Below are positions 1 to 8,462 of a DNA stretch of 32,227 nucleotides, one piece after another. The stretch covers positions 1 through 32,227 of the forward strand of contig JBJEKU010000105.1 of the NCBI GenBank assembly GCA_051878795.1, given 5' to 3'. The position numbers and the translations under genes were made by a program. This DNA comes from W1P20-047 sp051878795. Its GTDB lineage: Bacteria; Actinomycetota; Coriobacteriia; Coriobacteriales; Eggerthellaceae. Each line of letters begins with the position of its first letter. Within the stretch, counting starts at the first letter, position 1. Below the pieces are notes generated by a model. That model had not been told where the DNA came from and did not search any database. It worked only from the letters and a program-made list of their open reading frames with translations.

Positions 1-358
1 AGGTGGTAATATACGCCCCTTCCCGCCCCCTTGCAAGGGGCCGGGACGGTCTCCATGATTCCTGCACAAATGGGGGCAGGGAGCAAGGAGGGGCATGTGC
101 GGCGGGGGTGCACGGGAAACGGCATGGGGCCGCAGGCCGCATTAGGCCGGATCGCCGGATGCCCGCTGCGGGAACGGCGGGGGGCTGCCGCCCCGCGCCG
201 CCATCGGCCCGTTCCGCAAGGCGAGTCGATAGCGGCGGCGGGGGATGCCGATGCGGCGCCCCTTGGGCGAGGACCGGGCCTACCCCCCTAGAAGCCGAGG
301 CGGCCCCGCGGGGCCGCCTCGGCAGCATAGGCTCTAGGTGCTTGAAAACAGCAGATCC
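1..358. other. GC-rich non-coding stretch at left edge
   Basis: No convincing gene is seen here. Reading frames open on the plus strand, but their products are Arg/Gly/Pro/Ala-rich, start without a ribosome binding site and look like frames forced open by high GC. The stretch has many C/G runs and short inverted repeats, and is much richer in GC than the flanking operon. I looked for TPP, cobalamin, FMN and c-di-GMP riboswitch cores and for RNase P and SRP RNA signatures by eye and recognised none. It ends in the palindrome at 295-322. Confidence 0.5.
295..322 (-). terminator. Perfect GC palindrome, possible terminator of the importer/radical SAM operon
   Basis: Arms of 13 bp (295-307 and 310-322) are exact inverted complements around a 2-nt centre, giving a 28-bp palindrome. 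It lies 36 bp beyond the stop of the last gene in the leftward operon. No T-tract follows on either strand, so it would be a hairpin-only terminator, or else a protein-binding or cruciform site. Confidence 0.45.
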
Positions 359-1333
359 CTAGAAAGATATTTCCATCCCAGTCAGTTCTGCAACTTTGTA
401 GATATGCTCCGAACCAGCAACGTTGCGATTATCGATTACACCGAAATCCTTACCCACTTCAGGATCGAGAAGCTCGCTGAACAGCACATTCGCACCGGCT
501 TTGATGGCCTTCAAATTGCTTTCGGGATCGGCAAGTCCCTTCCTGAGGTCGCATCCGGGCTGCTGCGCGGTGATATCCACCCCGGGAATCATCAGCCTGA
601 GCAAGGCGATGGTCCTGTACAGCCAACCCAAATCTCCCAAACCGCCCTTTTCCGAAAGAGGCGCATTCTTAGCGGGCATGAAGGGGATGATCGGCACCCA
701 TGAAGCGCCCAGGTCCCTGGTAAGGACGATATCCTCTGCAAGCATTTCCAAGGTCTGCCCCGGGTAGCCCACTATATCCCCTGTCGCCAGCTTCAAGCCG
801 CAGTTCTTCACCGCCTCGATACCGGCCATGCGCTGCGCAAAGGTGACAGGCGGATTGAGTTCGTCGAACACATCCGGCTGTGCCATCTCGAACTTGAGCA
901 CGTATTCGTCCAAACCTGCCGATTTCATCTCCTGATACGCCGATTCGGGGAACAGACCCGCTGCCAGCGAGATATGCAAGCCCATGTTGTGCATTTCGCT
1001 GATGAAATGGCAGATATCATCAACCGAGTATTTCCTATCCTCCCCGGATACGAGGAAGATCCTGCCGAAACCCCGATCGCGTGCCTGGCGTCCGTACGCG
1101 ATGATATCTTCTACGGAGGTCCAATAACGCGGAAGCTCTTTATTGAGTGCGCGCATGCCGCAATACAGACAGCGATTCTTGCATCTGTTGCTGTACCCCA
1201 CCATGGACCTTACGATGATCCTGCCATCCTGCTCCATGTATGCCTTTTCGGCCGCGGGCATAATTGTAGCGCCGAATTCCTCGTCGCCCATTTCAAGCAC
1301 TTCGAGCACTTCCTGCTTGGTCGTGATGCTCAT
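359..1333 (-). CDS. HydE/BioB-like radical SAM enzyme
   Basis: Radical S-adenosylmethionine protein of 324 residues. The cluster-binding motif CX3CX2C is at Cys51, Cys55 and Cys58 in the context NRCKNRCLYCGMR, followed by a SGED segment (97-100) and a GYPGQT segment (189-194). The arrangement and length match the BioB/HydE/PylB branch, and the sequence flavour is closest to HydE, which acts in [FeFe]-hydrogenase H-cluster assembly. No hydF, hydG or hydrogenase gene is in this window, so a HydE role is not supported by context. Its ATG overlaps the stop of the ATPase gene upstream (ATGA), making it the fourth cistron of an importer operon. I infer that it acts on, or makes, something related to the imported compound. 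The substrate is unknown. Class assignment is firm; exact function is not. Confidence 0.85.
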   Translation of the reverse strand: MSITTKQEVLEVLEMGDEEFGATIMPAAEKAYMEQDGRIIVRSMVGYSNRCKNRCLYCGMRALNKELPRYWTSVEDIIAYGRQARDRGFGRIFLVSGEDRKYSVDDICHFISEMHNMGLHISLAAGLFPESAYQEMKSAGLDEYVLKFEMAQPDVFDELNPPVTFAQRMAGIEAVKNCGLKLATGDIVGYPGQTLEMLAEDIVLTRDLGASWVPIIPFMPAKNAPLSEKGGLGDLGWLYRTIALLRLMIPGVDITAQQPGCDLRKGLADPESNLKAIKAGANVLFSELLDPEVGKDFGVIDNRNVAGSEHIYKVAELTGMEISF

Positions 1334-1908
1334 TTCTTCTCCATTCTGATTATCAGATCGCCGAATTGCTGGGCTTCATTGGGGTCATGTGTTACGGATA
1401 GCACCGTCTTCCCCGCACAGCACTCGTGCGCACAGTCCAACACCAGCTCCTTCGTATCCTCGTCAAGCCCCTTGAATGCCTCGTCGAAGACGATTAAATC
1501 GCAGTCGAATAGAAGCGCCCGGGCTATTGCCACACGCCGCTTCATTCCGCCGCTGAATTCCCGAATCGGCTGACCCTCAATCCCCGAAAGCCCCAGCTTC
1601 TCCAAGAAGCGGTAGATCTCCGATTTAGAATAGCGTTTACCGGTCGCAAGCATGATATTCGATGCTGCACTGAAATCTTCGCAGAGCCGGTCTTCTTGGA
1701 AAACCACTCCCACCTTGTCGGGCATTCCCTCGATAGTGCCCGCATCCGCTTCCAAGAAGCCGAGGAGAATATTGAGCAGCGTTGTCTTCCCGCAACCCGA
1801 ATCGCCCATCAAGCAGGTGATCTTCCCTTCGGGGAACACCGCATCAAAGCCATCGAGCACGCGCCTTCCATCGAACGATTTAGTCAGGCCTTTGATCACG
1901 ATATCCAT
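1330..1908 (-). CDS. ABC importer ATPase, TauB/SsuB-like
   Basis: ATP-binding subunit of 192 residues that would power the importer formed with the next two genes. Visible motifs are a Walker A GDSGCGKTT, a Q-loop in VVFQEDR, the signature SGGMKRR, a Walker B DLIVFDEAF and an H-loop in SVTHDP. The frame stays open upstream to 2001, but the ATG at 1908 is chosen because it begins the conserved beta strand (MDIVIKGLTKSF) and overlaps the permease stop as ATGA. It is shorter than the usual 240-260 residues because it lacks a C-terminal extension, though all catalytic motifs are present. Its stop overlaps the radical SAM start, so translation of all these cistrons is likely coupled. Confidence 0.9.
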   Translation of the reverse strand: MDIVIKGLTKSFDGRRVLDGFDAVFPEGKITCLMGDSGCGKTTLLNILLGFLEADAGTIEGMPDKVGVVFQEDRLCEDFSAASNIMLATGKRYSKSEIYRFLEKLGLSGIEGQPIREFSGGMKRRVAIARALLFDCDLIVFDEAFKGLDEDTKELVLDCAHECCAGKTVLSVTHDPNEAQQFGDLIIRMEKK

Positions 1909-2660
1909 CACAGCTTCTCCAAGCGTCTGAAGAATAAATCGAGCAGCATCAAAAACGCCTTCTCGAACAATAGGCTCAAAAGCACCACGATGAGCGTCCA
2001 TGCCAGCAGGTCGACTGTGATGAAGAAAACCTTCGCATCATGCATCAGCTCCCCAATCGAACCAGAGGGAATGGAAAGCACTTCGGCCGCGATACCCGAC
2101 TTCCAAGAAACGCCCAAGGATACGCTGCAAGCGGAAACCAAGAAGGGACGAATCTGGGGCAGGTAGATATAAACGAGGCGCTTCGCGAAAGGAACATGGA
2201 AGGTTTGCGCCATTTGGAGCATCTTCGGATCAGTGCTCTTGATGGCCTCCAATGTGTTCGCGTAAATAAGGGGCACCACCATGAGCATGACGATGAACGC
2301 CGTCAGCTGGCTGGATGTCATCCAAATCAGGCAGATCAGAATGATCGCCACAACGGGAACGGTTTTCACCGCAAGCATCAGGGGCCATAAAAGCACCTCG
2401 ACAGCATGGAATTTCCCCGCCAGAACCCCCAATACGATACCTATGGCGAAGGAAAGCAGGAAACCGATCGCGATTCGCGAGCAGCTATAGGCAACCGCCC
2501 CGAAGAATTCCGGCTCCATCCAAATGGTGCCCAGCCTCGCAATCACCTGCACCGGAGATGCAAGGAGCAAAGGCTGGGCAATGACCATCGCAACTGCTTG
2601 CCAGAGAGCAAGTAGCACGAAAACGGCGAAGAATCTTTCTATCCAGTACTTACGCTTCAT
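1908..2660 (-). CDS. ABC importer permease, TauC/SsuC-like
   Basis: Integral membrane subunit of 250 residues with about six hydrophobic segments. It starts with a short basic N-terminus (MKRKYW) and a first helix around residues 10-30. The stretch around residues 130-185, with EAIKSTDPKMLQMAQTF and a later IYLPQIRPF, fits the cytoplasmic coupling loop of the BPD_transp_1 family, where such permeases read EAARTLGA followed by LPAALP. This family imports taurine, alkanesulfonates, nitrate or thiamine precursors. The ATG lies inside the end of the binding-protein gene (11-bp overlap). The substrate cannot be read from the permease. Confidence 0.9.
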   Translation of the reverse strand: MKRKYWIERFFAVFVLLALWQAVAMVIAQPLLLASPVQVIARLGTIWMEPEFFGAVAYSCSRIAIGFLLSFAIGIVLGVLAGKFHAVEVLLWPLMLAVKTVPVVAIILICLIWMTSSQLTAFIVMLMVVPLIYANTLEAIKSTDPKMLQMAQTFHVPFAKRLVYIYLPQIRPFLVSACSVSLGVSWKSGIAAEVLSIPSGSIGELMHDAKVFFITVDLLAWTLIVVLLSLLFEKAFLMLLDLFFRRLEKL

Positions 2661-3684
2661 AGTAGAAGTCGTCGCCGGGCATTTCTCCGCCGACCGACTC
2701 GGGATTCTGATCGAACAGGACCTGGAAGAACTTCTGGGCGGATTCCTTCATCTCCTTGCCGGTGATGCACACGATATTGCATTTGGGAAGAGCCGTTTCG
2801 GCAATGGCGGCGGGAACGATGTCGAACTTCTCGATCAGGGCTGCAGCGTCAGGAACGTTCGCATTGACCCAATCGGTAGAAGCAGCCGCTTCTTCCAGGA
2901 ATTCCGCAGTCTGCTGAGGATGCTCTTCGACGAAGTCCCTGCGGGCGATGAATCCCGCGGTGACAAGTTTGCTTCCCTCGCCGACAGCTTCCCACTCCGC
3001 ATTGGTATCCAAGGCAATGCGCAGATTTTCCACCTGGCCCTGGGCAACGGTAACGAAAGGCTGGGGCAACATGCAAACGGAAGCGGTTCCCGCAGTAAGA
3101 AGGCCGACGATTTCGGTGGGGTCGTCACGCCACTCGACAGTTACGTCCTGGTCCATGACCAAACCATGCTTGTCGAGCAGGAAGTTCAACAGGTATTCGG
3201 GAGTGGACCCCTTGCCTACGGTGTAGATGGTCTTCCCTGCCAGGTCTTCGACGGTATTGATTTCCTCGGTATCCTTTTCAAGGACGTAGATAGCACCGAG
3301 CATACACGCATTGAGCATGCGCATGCCCTTTTCGGAATTATTGTAGATAACGGCACCCAAGTTAGAGGGGATTGCCAAGATGTCGAGCTCGCCCTGGAGA
3401 ATAGAGGGAACGAGTTCGTCTGCCGTGGGGGCCATCGTGAACTGATAGTCATTTTTAGTCTTACCGTTTTCGGCATCATCGAGCATCTTGACCAGGCCCA
3501 TGGAAGTAGGGCCCTTCAGCCCGCCCAATCGAATGGGCACACGATCTTCGTCGGCAAGCTCGGTTTCCTTGGCGTCTTCGCCGGCAGTCCCACCGTAGCA
3601 GCCGAACAGGCCGATAGCACCAACGCCCGCAGCAGCGGCTGCGCTGCCGAAGAGGAACTGACGGCGGCTCATCTGGTTCTGCAT
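2650..3684 (-). CDS. Tat-exported lipoprotein substrate-binding protein, NMT1/SsuA-like
   Basis: Extracellular binding protein of 344 residues for the adjacent permease and ATPase. The N-terminus has a twin-arginine motif SRRQFLFG, an Ala-rich hydrophobic core and a lipobox ending LFGC, so it is predicted to be exported folded by Tat and lipid-anchored. The mature part resembles the NMT1/SsuA family, with GPTSMGLVK early on, GELDILAIPSN, then DLAGKTIYTVGKGS in the ligand-binding lobe. The frame is open to 3771, but the ATG at 3684 is chosen because it has GGAGA just upstream and starts a proper signal peptide. It is the first gene of the operon, with about 430 bp of leader before the tyrS terminator. 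The ligand is unknown; thiamine precursors, sulfonates, nitriles and aromatic acids are all known for this superfamily. Confidence 0.87.
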   Translation of the reverse strand: MQNQMSRRQFLFGSAAAAAGVGAIGLFGCYGGTAGEDAKETELADEDRVPIRLGGLKGPTSMGLVKMLDDAENGKTKNDYQFTMAPTADELVPSILQGELDILAIPSNLGAVIYNNSEKGMRMLNACMLGAIYVLEKDTEEINTVEDLAGKTIYTVGKGSTPEYLLNFLLDKHGLVMDQDVTVEWRDDPTEIVGLLTAGTASVCMLPQPFVTVAQGQVENLRIALDTNAEWEAVGEGSKLVTAGFIARRDFVEEHPQQTAEFLEEAAASTDWVNANVPDAAALIEKFDIVPAAIAETALPKCNIVCITGKEMKESAQKFFQVLFDQNPESVGGEMPGDDFYYEA

Positions 3685-4112
3685 GGTTTCTCCTTTCCCC
3701 TGGGCAGCCCGCAACCTCGTATCTACCCTCGAAAGAGCAAGCCTCAATGCGACAGGATGTCGAGCTTGCATGCTGCCAACGCAGCGACAAGCACGCGCGA
3801 ATCCAGCACGAATCCGAAAGAAGCCCGAGGGCGAAACAGCACCCCACTAGTTTTATGACGATCAAAACGACCGACTTTTCGGGAGTGTCCCATCTTTTCA
3901 AAAGGAAAGCAATGTTTTTTGAAGACTTCATTCACAAGCTTATAGCTATTTGATATCGTAATAAGATTTTTGATACGTCAGTTTCATAATCGTGAAATAT
4001 TATTCGTTTTCCGCGGGAAGGCCCATCTGCATTGGGCTCGATGTCTCCCTCTTTCAATTCTTTTCACCCAGAACCATGGTGTTTGCCCCATCGTCAAAAG
4101 AAACGGGGCCAT
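3685..4112. other. AT-rich intergenic region upstream of the importer operon
   Basis: No gene is supported here. The part at about 3840-4010 is clearly AT-richer than its surroundings and probably holds the leftward promoter of the importer operon, but I cannot fix convincing -35/-10 boxes. A partial palindrome TTCATAATCGTGAA sits near 3983-3996 and could be an operator. I looked for TPP, SAM and guanidine riboswitch cores in the leader and did not find them. Confidence 0.4.
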
Positions 4113-4141
4113 GAAAAACGGCGCCGCTATCACGACGCCGT
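4113..4141 (-). terminator. Intrinsic terminator of tyrS
   Basis: On the minus strand a 9-bp stem (one G-U pair) with a 6-nt loop, spanning 4118-4141, is followed directly by TTTTT. It lies about 50 bp past the tyrS stop, a standard rho-independent terminator. Confidence 0.88.
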
Positions 4142-4189
4142 GTAAAGCGATTCTTTTCCTACCGGAAACGGCGACTGGAGCCGTACCCG

Positions 4190-5401
4190 CTAGACCAGAC
4201 GCAAGAACTTGCGTTTGCCTACCTGCAGCACAGCACCCGCCAGCAAGGAGGGATCGACATTGTATTCCTTGGCAGGAACCGCAGCGCCGTTCACCTTCAC
4301 ACCGCCGCCATCGATAAGCCTGCGTGCCTCACCGGCACTTTTTGCCAAACCCGCATCGGCAATGAGCTTGGCAAGATACACCTTGCCCTCGTCGTTAGGG
4401 GTAAGATCTGCAACATACTCGGGAATATCCTCGGGAGCGGCATGATCCTTGAAGACACGATCGAACTGCTCTTCCGCCGCACCCGCAGCTTCTTCGCCAT
4501 GGTAAGCGGCAACGATATTCGCGGCCAACTGACGCTTGACCTTGTTGGGATGAAGCTCTCCCGCCGCAAGACCTGCCTCGATGGAATCGATTTCGTCAAC
4601 GGACAGGGTGGATGCAAGGCGGAAATACTTGACCATGATCTCGTCGGGAATGCTCATGACCTTGCCGAACATATCGGCAGGCTCATCGGTCAGGCCGATA
4701 TAGTTGCCGTAGCTCTTGGACATCTTGCGCACGCCGTCGGTGCCTTCGAGCAAGGGCAGGGTCAAGCACACCTGAGGTTCCATACCCATCTTTTCCATCA
4801 GCTCGCGGCCAGCCATAAGGTTGAACAACTGGTCGGTACCGCCAAGCTCCACGTCGGCCTTGATCATCACAGAATCGTAAGCCTGCATGATGGGATAAAG
4901 GAATTCGTGTACGCCGATGGGGAGATTGCCGTTGTAGCGCTTGCTGAAATCGTCGCGCTCCAAAATCCTTGCAACGGTGAACAGGCCGGTCACCTTGAGA
5001 ATATCCTCCAAACCCATGGAAAGCAGCCATTCGGAGTTGTGGCGCAAGGTGGTCTTTTCGGGATCGAGAATCTTGAACGCCTGGTTAACATAGGTCTGCG
5101 CATTTGCCGCCACCTGCTCGGAAGTAAGCTGGGGACGGGTGGAATTTCGTCCGGAAGGATCACCGATCAAAGCCGTGCCATCACCGATGATCAGCGTTAC
5201 ATGGTGACCCAGATCCTGGAACGCACGCAGCTTGCGAAGGGGCACCGCATGGCCGATATGGATATCGGGAGCGGTGGGGTCAACGCCAAGCTTGATATTC
5301 AGGGGCTCATCGCGCTTCAGTTTCTTGATGAGCAACTCCTCCGGCTTGATTTCGAAAACGCCGGAGTTGATGATTCTCAGTTGTTCTTCAGGTGCAAGCA
5401 T
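4190..5401 (-). CDS. tyrS: Tyrosyl-tRNA synthetase
   Basis: Class I synthetase of 403 residues that charges tRNA-Tyr. The HIGH motif is at residues 48-51 and KMSKS at 226-230; GTDQ at 188-191 and the LGVDPTAPDIHIGH context are typical of bacterial TyrRS. A C-terminal S4 RNA-binding domain occupies about residues 337-403. The start ATG at 5401 has an AAAGGAA ribosome binding site. Upstream there are only 63 bp to the U32 gene, with an extended -10 element inside an inverted repeat and no T-box. The gene ends in a strong intrinsic terminator, so it is probably a single transcription unit with some read-through from the genes above. Confidence 0.97.
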   Translation of the reverse strand: MLAPEEQLRIINSGVFEIKPEELLIKKLKRDEPLNIKLGVDPTAPDIHIGHAVPLRKLRAFQDLGHHVTLIIGDGTALIGDPSGRNSTRPQLTSEQVAANAQTYVNQAFKILDPEKTTLRHNSEWLLSMGLEDILKVTGLFTVARILERDDFSKRYNGNLPIGVHEFLYPIMQAYDSVMIKADVELGGTDQLFNLMAGRELMEKMGMEPQVCLTLPLLEGTDGVRKMSKSYGNYIGLTDEPADMFGKVMSIPDEIMVKYFRLASTLSVDEIDSIEAGLAAGELHPNKVKRQLAANIVAAYHGEEAAGAAEEQFDRVFKDHAAPEDIPEYVADLTPNDEGKVYLAKLIADAGLAKSAGEARRLIDGGGVKVNGAAVPAKEYNVDPSLLAGAVLQVGKRKFLRLV

Positions 5402-5422
5402 CGAATTCCTTTCATATTGATA

Positions 5423-5453
5423 CGGCGGTGCATTATACCACCCTGCACCGCCG
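5423..5453 (-). promoter_or_regulatory. tyrS promoter (extended -10) inside a 10-bp inverted repeat
   Basis: On the minus strand TATAAT (5437-5432) is preceded by TGG, an extended -10 element; no good -35 hexamer is seen. The -10 lies in the 11-nt centre of a perfect inverted repeat, cggcggtgca at 5423-5432 and tgcaccgccg at 5444-5453. The repeat could be a repressor operator over the promoter, or a hairpin ending the U32 transcript, though no T-tract follows. Confidence 0.6.
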
Positions 5454-5464
5454 ATTAAGGTCTG

Positions 5465-7912
5465 CTAGGAAACGCCGCGGAAGATATGCCCGGTCGTGGT
5501 TCCCTCTTTTCGCCCGATCGCATTCCCATGCTTGATCGCAACATCGCGCGCCCTTACCGCACGGGCAACGGCATCGGTTGCCTCGGACGTGTTCATCATG
5601 GTGGTATCAACCATGAGCGCGCCCACACCGACTTGGAGCAAATCGGGAACCAAATGCGCGATATCCAACGGAACCGCATTGTAGACATGGCTCCTGCCGC
5701 AGCAGTCGGTCACCACGGGCATTTCGTATCCCTTGCGGTCCTTGAGATAATGGGGGCTGCGCCTCCTGGGACAGCTACCGCAATTCTGATTGCAGGGACC
5801 CTGGCTCATGAGCAGGCAATGCTCGGTGACCATCAACTCGGTACTGCCGATAACGGTCACACCGAGCTCGACCGAGCCGCAATCTCCCAGCTGCTGGATC
5901 TGGCCCAGTGCCAGTTCGGGGGAAAGCCACACGCGCTTCACTCCCCTATGCGCCATGGAATCCAGGGTAAGGGGGTTGATGACGGGCACATGCGGCCCGA
6001 CTTCCACTTCCGCACCCATTTCCCTGGCCCTCTCAATCTGGCCCAGGTTTTCCACCAGCACGGTTTTTCCGGGTTTTACGTATTTCCACGGATCGAAATC
6101 GAACTTCTCTTCCCTGGTACCGGGAAGGGGGTCTTTATCAACCGTGGGCATGACGATGATCGATTTGTTGGGATATCCAGCCTGGGCAACCGTTTCGGAA
6201 AGCTGACCGGCTACCACCGATTCGCCACGCTTGTAGTTGATTGCAGGAACGTACACGACATCGGCGCCCGCCTTCTTAGCCGCTCGCGCGCATGCCGCAT
6301 TGGTCGCCAAAGCTGCAACCAAGCACCCATGGGTACGTAAATGAGGCAGATCGGGCGATTTTCGGACCTTGGGAAGCAGACGATTCCTGTACGGTTCGAG
6401 CATAGCCTGCTCCAAACGATCGGCAGCCTCGGCACGCATCTTATGCAGCACCGAAAAACCGATCCCCACCCCATCGTCCAGTTGGACATCCAGGTCTTCC
6501 AAGCAGAAGGGCGTTGAGCCGAAACGATCGATATGACTGCGTACGTCATCGGCGCTAACCGCCTTCGTTCGGGCCGTTTCCACCACAGGACCTTCGACGG
6601 TCGCGAACTCGCCTGAGGGCGCACACAGGGTAAGAATCGCTGGAGATCCTATACCCAACGCGATACTGCCCGTGATGGGCACGCGGGGTTCCAATGGATT
6701 GTCAACATATTCCGCCGCAGCACTGCGGACGCGGAACACCCTGTCACCCTTGCCGACGCGCTTGGGAACCCTGACACGGAAAACACCGCCACGGCCGCGC
6801 TTCAATTCTTTGATGGTGTGTGCGAAATGACCCTTTCCCGTCCAGAATTCGATAACATCGCCGACGAGCAGATCCTGTTCGCAGGCAATGTCGACGATTT
6901 CCTGATCGACCTTGGCAACTCGGCCGATGAAGATACCTCGATTGTTAGGGCGCGAATAGCTCATCATCTCATTCGAGGTGTCATTGGTCAGGTACGCAGT
7001 GGTGAATCCCCTGCTGAAAGCCTCCGAAAGCACACGCATCTCTTCCTGGGTGGGACGCGCGCTCACAGGGACATCCTCCTCATCGGCGCAGGCGAGCACG
7101 CGGTCGAGCACCGCCCTGTAAACCCCGACTACAGCGGAAACGTATTCGGGCGATTTCATGCGCCCTTCGATCTTGAGGGAGGAGACCCCGCAGGAGACCA
7201 ACTCGGGGAGCAAGCCGACAGAGCACAGATCCTTCGGAGAGAGCAGATGCTCCCCAGGGGCATCCAAGGGCTTTCGCAGCGCCTTATTGTGAAGCTCGTA
7301 AGGAAGCCTGCATGCCTGGGCACACATGCCCCTGTTCGCAGAGCGGCCGCCGATCATCGAGGACATGAAGCACTGCCCTGAATAGCAGATGCAGATGGCA
7401 CCATGCGCGAAAGTTTCCACTTCCAAGCCGAGCTTCTGGGCTTCCGAGCAAAGATAATCGATTTCGATCAGGGACATCTCGCGTGCCAGGGTCACACGCT
7501 TCGCCCCGATCCTGGCAGCTTCCTGCAAACCGGCGAGGTTGTGGGTGTTCATCTGGGTCGAGATATGCAGGCGCGCATCAGGGAGGGTTCGGCGGATTTC
7601 GTCTGCCAACCCGATATCCTGGACGATGAAAGCATCGACCCCCGCGCGATATGCCTGCCTTACCAATTCCAACGCCGCATCCGCTTCGCTGGGAAGCACG
7701 ATGGTATTGGTGGTAAGGTAGATCTTGCAGCCGCGTAAATGCGCATAGTCGCAAATCCTGGGCAGGTCTTCGAGTGTGAAATTATCGGCACCTCGGCGCG
7801 CATTGAAACGATCGGCGCCAAGGTAAACCGCATCGGCTCCCGCCTGCACTGCGGCGTGAAGGCACGCCTCATTACCGGCAGGAGCCAAAAGCTCGATGCT
7901 GTTGTTGTTCAT
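5465..7912 (-). CDS. Two-module U32 family protein, RlhA-like
   Basis: Protein of 815 residues of peptidase family U32. Members once called collagenase-like proteases are now mostly known as Fe-S proteins in RNA hydroxylation (RlhA on 23S rRNA, TrhP on tRNA) or ubiquinone synthesis (UbiU/UbiV). The N-terminal module begins LLAPAGN and has the family cysteine cluster (Cys174, Cys176, Cys181, Cys197, Cys201) beside GGRSANRG, then LKIEGRMKSPEYV at 246-258. A middle part (about 320-510) fits the DUF3656-type region. From about 530 a second barrel-like segment begins (ATNAACARAAKKAGADVVYV, like the N-terminal AAVQAGADAVYLGA), with its own cysteines at 699, 707, 711, 714, 737 and 738. E. coli RlhA is about 650 residues, so this is longer. 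A possible role in rRNA modification is inferred from family only. It lies 25 bp after a lipoprotein gene. Confidence 0.85.
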   Translation of the reverse strand: MNNNSIELLAPAGNEACLHAAVQAGADAVYLGADRFNARRGADNFTLEDLPRICDYAHLRGCKIYLTTNTIVLPSEADAALELVRQAYRAGVDAFIVQDIGLADEIRRTLPDARLHISTQMNTHNLAGLQEAARIGAKRVTLAREMSLIEIDYLCSEAQKLGLEVETFAHGAICICYSGQCFMSSMIGGRSANRGMCAQACRLPYELHNKALRKPLDAPGEHLLSPKDLCSVGLLPELVSCGVSSLKIEGRMKSPEYVSAVVGVYRAVLDRVLACADEEDVPVSARPTQEEMRVLSEAFSRGFTTAYLTNDTSNEMMSYSRPNNRGIFIGRVAKVDQEIVDIACEQDLLVGDVIEFWTGKGHFAHTIKELKRGRGGVFRVRVPKRVGKGDRVFRVRSAAAEYVDNPLEPRVPITGSIALGIGSPAILTLCAPSGEFATVEGPVVETARTKAVSADDVRSHIDRFGSTPFCLEDLDVQLDDGVGIGFSVLHKMRAEAADRLEQAMLEPYRNRLLPKVRKSPDLPHLRTHGCLVAALATNAACARAAKKAGADVVYVPAINYKRGESVVAGQLSETVAQAGYPNKSIIVMPTVDKDPLPGTREEKFDFDPWKYVKPGKTVLVENLGQIERAREMGAEVEVGPHVPVINPLTLDSMAHRGVKRVWLSPELALGQIQQLGDCGSVELGVTVIGSTELMVTEHCLLMSQGPCNQNCGSCPRRRSPHYLKDRKGYEMPVVTDCCGRSHVYNAVPLDIAHLVPDLLQVGVGALMVDTTMMNTSEATDAVARAVRARDVAIKHGNAIGRKEGTTTGHIFRGVS

Positions 7913-7937
7913 GTGATATTGCCTTTACTGGTATCGC

Positions 7938-8429
7938 CTATCCGGCGAGCTTCTTCACCGATTCATCGGCCTTCTCAAGCTTGTCCACCGCATCATTGTA
8001 ACTTTGCTGGATACCCTCGATTTCTGTCTGGGCATCCGCGGCAGTCATCTCGCCGTTCTGCACCTTCTCGTAAACATCGACGTAAGCACTCATCGCCTGG
8101 TCCAACTCGTCAAGCGCGGCGACATAAGCCTCTTTGACGTCGGCCAGCGCTTCGGTTGCATCCTGCTCCCTGATCTGGTCCAAGATTGCCTGGGCATTGC
8201 CGAGCTGAGTCTTCATGGCAACGACATTCTGCTCGGACGCCGCAGCCTCGAACTCGACCATAACATCCTGGAGGTCACCGACCCTGCTACTCAGAAGAGA
8301 GAGGCACTGGCGGTTCTCGCTTGCCCCTTTGTCTGCCTCAGACGCCCCAACACATGCGCAGAGAGAAAGAAGCAGTGCGCAGCAGGCAAGCGCCATCGCA
8401 ACAATACGTGAAATCCTACGGTTAAGCAT
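7938..8429 (-). CDS. Small predicted lipoprotein with helical acidic mature part
   Basis: About 163 residues. The signal peptide has a basic start, a hydrophobic core ALACCALLLSL and a lipobox LCAC, so it is probably lipid-anchored. The mature region is acidic, nearly all helix-forming and rich in Ala, Glu, Gln and Asp with few aromatics, suggesting a helical hairpin or coiled coil. Two in-frame ATGs exist at 8435 and 8429. The second is preferred because AAGGA sits about six bases before it and touches the first. I do not recognise a named family. It lies between a peptidoglycan synthase and the U32 gene, with short gaps on both sides, so an envelope role is plausible but unproven. Confidence 0.75.
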   Translation of the reverse strand: MLNRRISRIVAMALACCALLLSLCACVGASEADKGASENRQCLSLLSSRVGDLQDVMVEFEAAASEQNVVAMKTQLGNAQAILDQIREQDATEALADVKEAYVAALDELDQAMSAYVDVYEKVQNGEMTAADAQTEIEGIQQSYNDAVDKLEKADESVKKLAG

Positions 8430-8462
8430 GTTCATTCCTTACTCTGGGTTCAGAGCCCTCGA

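Noticed and set aside
3..362. Open frames at the left edge with Arg/Gly/Pro-rich products
   Set aside because: No ribosome binding site, low-complexity product and extreme GC; they do not look like protein genes.
3685..3860. Possible TPP riboswitch in the importer leader, because of a GGGGTGCTG stretch
   Set aside because: The required CTGAGA and ACCTGATCTGG-type segments are absent.
3744..3935. A 63-codon minus-strand frame upstream of the binding protein
   Set aside because: No recognisable domain, no convincing ribosome binding site and atypical composition; more likely leader sequence.
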